From assembly GCA_025345505.1 (NCBI GenBank), contig JANVCC010000120.1:4666113-4730112 (forward strand): a DNA stretch of 64,000 bases. The letters run 5' to 3'. The position numbers and the translations under genes are program-made. Position 1 is the stretch's first letter. Each line of letters begins with the position of its first letter. Below, piece by piece: positions 60,501 through 64,000 of the stretch. Under the pieces are notes generated by a model. It was not told where the DNA came from. It saw nothing but the letters and a program-made list of their open reading frames with translations, and did not search any database. The stretch is from Todiramphus chloris collaris. Its lineage: Eukaryota; Chordata; Aves; Coraciiformes; Alcedinidae.

Positions 60501-63500
60501 AGCAATGTCCACAGAAGAACGTGCCAACGAGCAAGGAAATTGCTGACATTCTCAAGACTCACTCAAAGAGATGCAGCTCTGAAGCTGTACCCCCCTAACA
60601 GGGTATTTAAAACACCTAGCACAGAGAAACATTCTCTTAGACTGAAAACGGTGTTGGAATTTTTATTTATTTATTTAGAGCACCAAAGTTTCAAGGAAGG
60701 CTTGCCCTCTCTGCTGCTTCTGGTTCCAACGCAAGCAAATCAGCTACTAAAAGGCACCTCCCATGACTGTTCTCCATCCCTCAGGAGATGGTATCCAAGT
60801 TCTTCAGCTGCAGAGCAGAACTTCCTCCTTTGGGACATTTTGCTTTATCTCATTAAGCTCCAGTACAGCCTGTCTCACCAGGGCAGCTCATGCATCACTT
60901 TGAAAGACTACAAAAAAATGTTTGCTTTGATTTTATTTTTAGACAAAACCACGTTTAAAAAAAAAAAAAACAAACCAAAATAAATTTCCTTTATTTAAGA
61001 AAAGCAGCTCCCCAAAGTACAGACCATCCCACTCCGGCCCAAACAGCAATGCTTCAGCAGAGCCAGAAAACTGCAGCTGATCCAGTAGCACTGACTGATC
61101 TCATTAGCTCTTCTCATGAAAACACACAGATATGACTTCACTCCTGGATTACACTCCTATATTTAGTTTATACCTAATATGGACATTCAGGGTACAGAAC
61201 TAAGTCATTTCCTTTCCTCGCCAGTTCCTTGCCCTTTGTCTAGCCAACAATACAAGGAATAAGTCTGAACTCTCAGAGAACTCACACACAAAGACATTTG
61301 TAATTAATAGCAGTTTAGCTTATGCTTTTCACTGCAGCATAAACAAACACAGCATTCAGAGTCCTAAAAATCAGGTTGTGCCACATAATGCACCTTTGAC
61401 CTGAATTTTAAAAACCAAATGTTTAAACAAGTTTTAAAATAACTATTTTTTTTTTTAAGGGGGAAAAAAAACCAAACCTAAATAAAGGATTTCAAGCTCC
61501 TGAAGTCAAAGTTTAAATTAAACTCGTATTAGGGCAACATAATGATTTTGGGTTTGGGGGTTTTAACTGTGAAAATGTTCACAAACTCTTAGTACAACAT
61601 ATGAGCACAGAGTGAGTGCTTGGCATCTATTTTACGAGTGAAAGTGCACGATTCTGAATATGCAAAAAAAACCCTAAAAACAACAAAACACACCACTCCA
61701 AAAACAAAACCCCAAACTTGATTAGGATAAGAAGTTGTTTTTTGAGAGCTATTTACAAAGAACTTTGAAGATAAAAATGTAATGAGGTGGATAACGAGTA
61801 CAGATATAAATCATGTTCCCAATGGATGGTCACTTTGCATCTAAGCATCATCTCAACTGAAGTTTATTGTCTTAGACAAACCAAGTGCCTAGACTGGCAG
61901 ACAAAGCCCCCTTGCTGTCTCCTACACCGCCCAGTTAAGGTTTTATATTATTGCACTGAGTTGATTATCAGTTGCAGGGGCAAGCTAGAGTATCTACAGA
62001 AACAGAGAGACAGCAAAGCCAATTCCTGCCATGTACAGTTACCCAGTTTAAAAGTAGTTCTTGTGGATTTCTCAGTGGTATGTCCAGCCCGGCCAGAGCT
62101 TGGACCTGATGTAGACACTGTTTCCTATGTGTGGGCCCCGTTGTTAGTCACATCATAATAAATTTAAAAGAGAAGCTGAACATTCCCATCCTGGTGAGAA
62201 AAGAACACCAGCCCAGGGCTCTTTTTGTCCCTTTTAACTAATGTACACTTTTAAAAATCAAACTTGCAACCTCAGAGTACAAAAGTCATTTTCCAAAGTA
62301 CAGAAATTACTATTTAGCCAGAAGTTCAATGAATTCCCAACTAGATTCTTCCAAATACAGACTTTTGCCAGGGACAACATGGCCTTCAAAAACCCCTTAA
62401 TTCCACTACAGAACCAACCCCTCTGCCCGCTCTATTGACATTAAAAGGCAGACAGTGATATTCTTCAGATAAAGAACTCTCTTTCCTCAGTGTTTGCTTC
62501 CACAAGATTAGGTCAGGATAACCAGTGGAAGACTAGACAGTGACACTGAGTCACTTGAGGCTGTGGGGGTAATGATTACTAACTTCTTAGGATGCTAATA
62601 CTGGCATGGTGCTGCCCACTCAGAGATTACCGGACCCTCCCACCCACTTCCTAACTGTGATACTGAGTTTACATAAATATTCCTCAAATCTACACGTTCT
62701 TTCTCAACAATCAACTATCTTTCCACACAGTCAAGATATCTTCTTTTAAGGAGATTCTCATTCTCTTCAAATATTTTCACAGGAGCTGTACTGGATGCTC
62801 CTGATGCTTCCGTGAATCCCTTACTACACACACACACCATCTCAGATGGACACAAAGAAGCATCCAGGACAAGACTCAGACTGCTCAGACCCTTGATGTG
62901 CATTTACTCCCGACTTTTGGTAGGTTCCAGGCCCTAACGTTTGTCCCATGACCCACATGATAGGTTCTCTGACACAAAGACTTCCCTTTCCCCTTCAAGC
63001 CTTCACTGTGGAGCAGGTGACTCGGAAGCACTGCTGCAGGTGACCACCCAGTCCCAGCTGGCAGATTCGGAGGCTGTGAAGGGCAACACGCTGAAATTCA
63101 GGAAGGTGGCCAGTTCTCAGACCACTTTGTGGAGGAAGGAGAAGGGCATGAGCATCAGACATCTTTCAGCTGCAAAGTAAAACCCAAGTTCTCTTGACAA
63201 TCTGAGCTGTCGAGGTGTTAATCATTGGAAATGGGAGGATAGATGTCAGTAAATAAAACCATTAGTGCTGAAGTGTATTCAGAAGCAATTTCTGACTGAA
63301 GCAACGCTAACTCATCTGTGTAATCCCTTGGAAAATGATTGCCAGAAGTTTTTAAGCTGACTTCACAGTGTTTTGCAAAAATAATTAGCATTTAGACTTG
63401 AGACCATCTCTGTATTTTTAAACAGGATTGTGCCAAGTGCACAATTTCTGCATGAGCAATCAGATCCAAATCAAAAAGATGGGGAGGTTTCTGGCTATGA

Positions 63501-64000
63501 GAAGCCTCCCAAGCAGAATTTAAAGGAATATAATTTGCTGGACAGAGAAGGAAGAGGCCAGGCCTGATTTCTAAGAGCTAAGCACAGGATATACCAAGAC
63601 GGTTACGCCTCAGTTGACAAAAGGTTCCCTTACAATACTCCAGTACTTGCTCACAAGGAATATGCCACCCATGAAATTTTGCTATCTCTGTCAAACTCAT
63701 GCCAAAGGCAGCTGAGAAAGTTCTCAGGTGCTGAGGTTATTACATCAAAACCTCCAAAGGATGATCTTGGACGTAAGGAGGAGAGACTTATCTAATAAGA
63801 TTATCAAGTGACAAGCCTGCCCCTGACAAAAGTACCTCTGAGAAGCAATGTTGCATGTCTCTAGTCTTATTTCCTTATATTGGTATTCCTTAATTTTACA
63901 GTTATATTGTAGTTGGGGGGGGGGGAAGGACAAACAATACGAGATTTATCTTTCCTTATAAATGTATATGCAACAGCTCTACTACTCCAGAATGACACAT

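Larger units (their letters stand above)
51259..64000 (-). other. CLIC4: CLIC4 intron 1 (partial; exon 1 beyond window)
   Basis: Everything to the right of exon 2 is taken as intron 1, since no CLIC4 start exon or CpG-rich promoter is seen before the window ends. CLIC4 intron 1 is very long in other vertebrates. It contains a short reverse CR1 fragment, an exact 30-bp tandem duplication, an A/C-only low-complexity stretch at 57397-57538, and a poly-G run near 63915-63926. A small CpG-bearing patch at 54235-54300 sits in an otherwise CpG-poor intron. No independent gene was supported. Confidence 0.75.

Overview
The window is vertebrate, and specifically bird-like, nuclear DNA. It has GT-AG introns, long 3' untranslated regions, no operon structure, and several truncated CR1 LINE copies of the avian type. 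Two protein-coding genes can be identified with confidence. They are arranged tail to tail: the 3' end of RUNX3 on the + strand (terminal coding exon 2534-3057) and CLIC4 on the - strand (five of its six expected coding exons, 41540-51258). RUNX3 beside CLIC4 is the arrangement remembered for human 1p36. The RUNX1/CLIC6 and RUNX2/CLIC5 pairs are the paralogous versions, and the residues read here fit RUNX3 and CLIC4, not those paralogues.

Layout: 1-2533 is the last RUNX3 intron. 2534-3057 encodes the RUNX3 C-terminus, with a PPxY motif and a terminal VWRPY. 3058 to about 6335 is the RUNX3 3'UTR. About 6.3-37.4 kb is intergenic: GC-rich to about 33 kb, with CR1 fragments, two minisatellites, two pentanucleotide microsatellites that each touch an assembly gap (13694-14127 and 24828-24837), an inverted duplication, and several AT-rich islands that could be regulatory. 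About 37.4-41.5 kb is the likely CLIC4 3'UTR. CLIC4 coding exons 6 to 2 follow at 41540-41704, 42739-42920, 44253-44359, 45419-45544 and 51149-51258. From 51259 to the end is CLIC4 intron 1. CLIC4 exon 1 and its promoter are not seen and probably lie beyond the right edge.

The genes are not functionally coupled in any way visible here. RUNX3 is a DNA-binding transcription factor, and CLIC4 is a redox-sensitive chloride-channel-like/GST-fold protein. No CRISPR array, phage, operon, tRNA, rRNA or intact retrovirus was found. The most unusual items are: a young pair of CR1 copies that share about 100 bp beyond the usual CR1 end; a pentanucleotide expansion inside one arm of an inverted duplication; a perfect 16-nt complementary pair in the CLIC4 3'UTR that covers two microRNA-seed matches; and some exon-like open frames of unknown identity at 26.6-31.0 kb. 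I did not find convincing evidence of a wholly new biological system.
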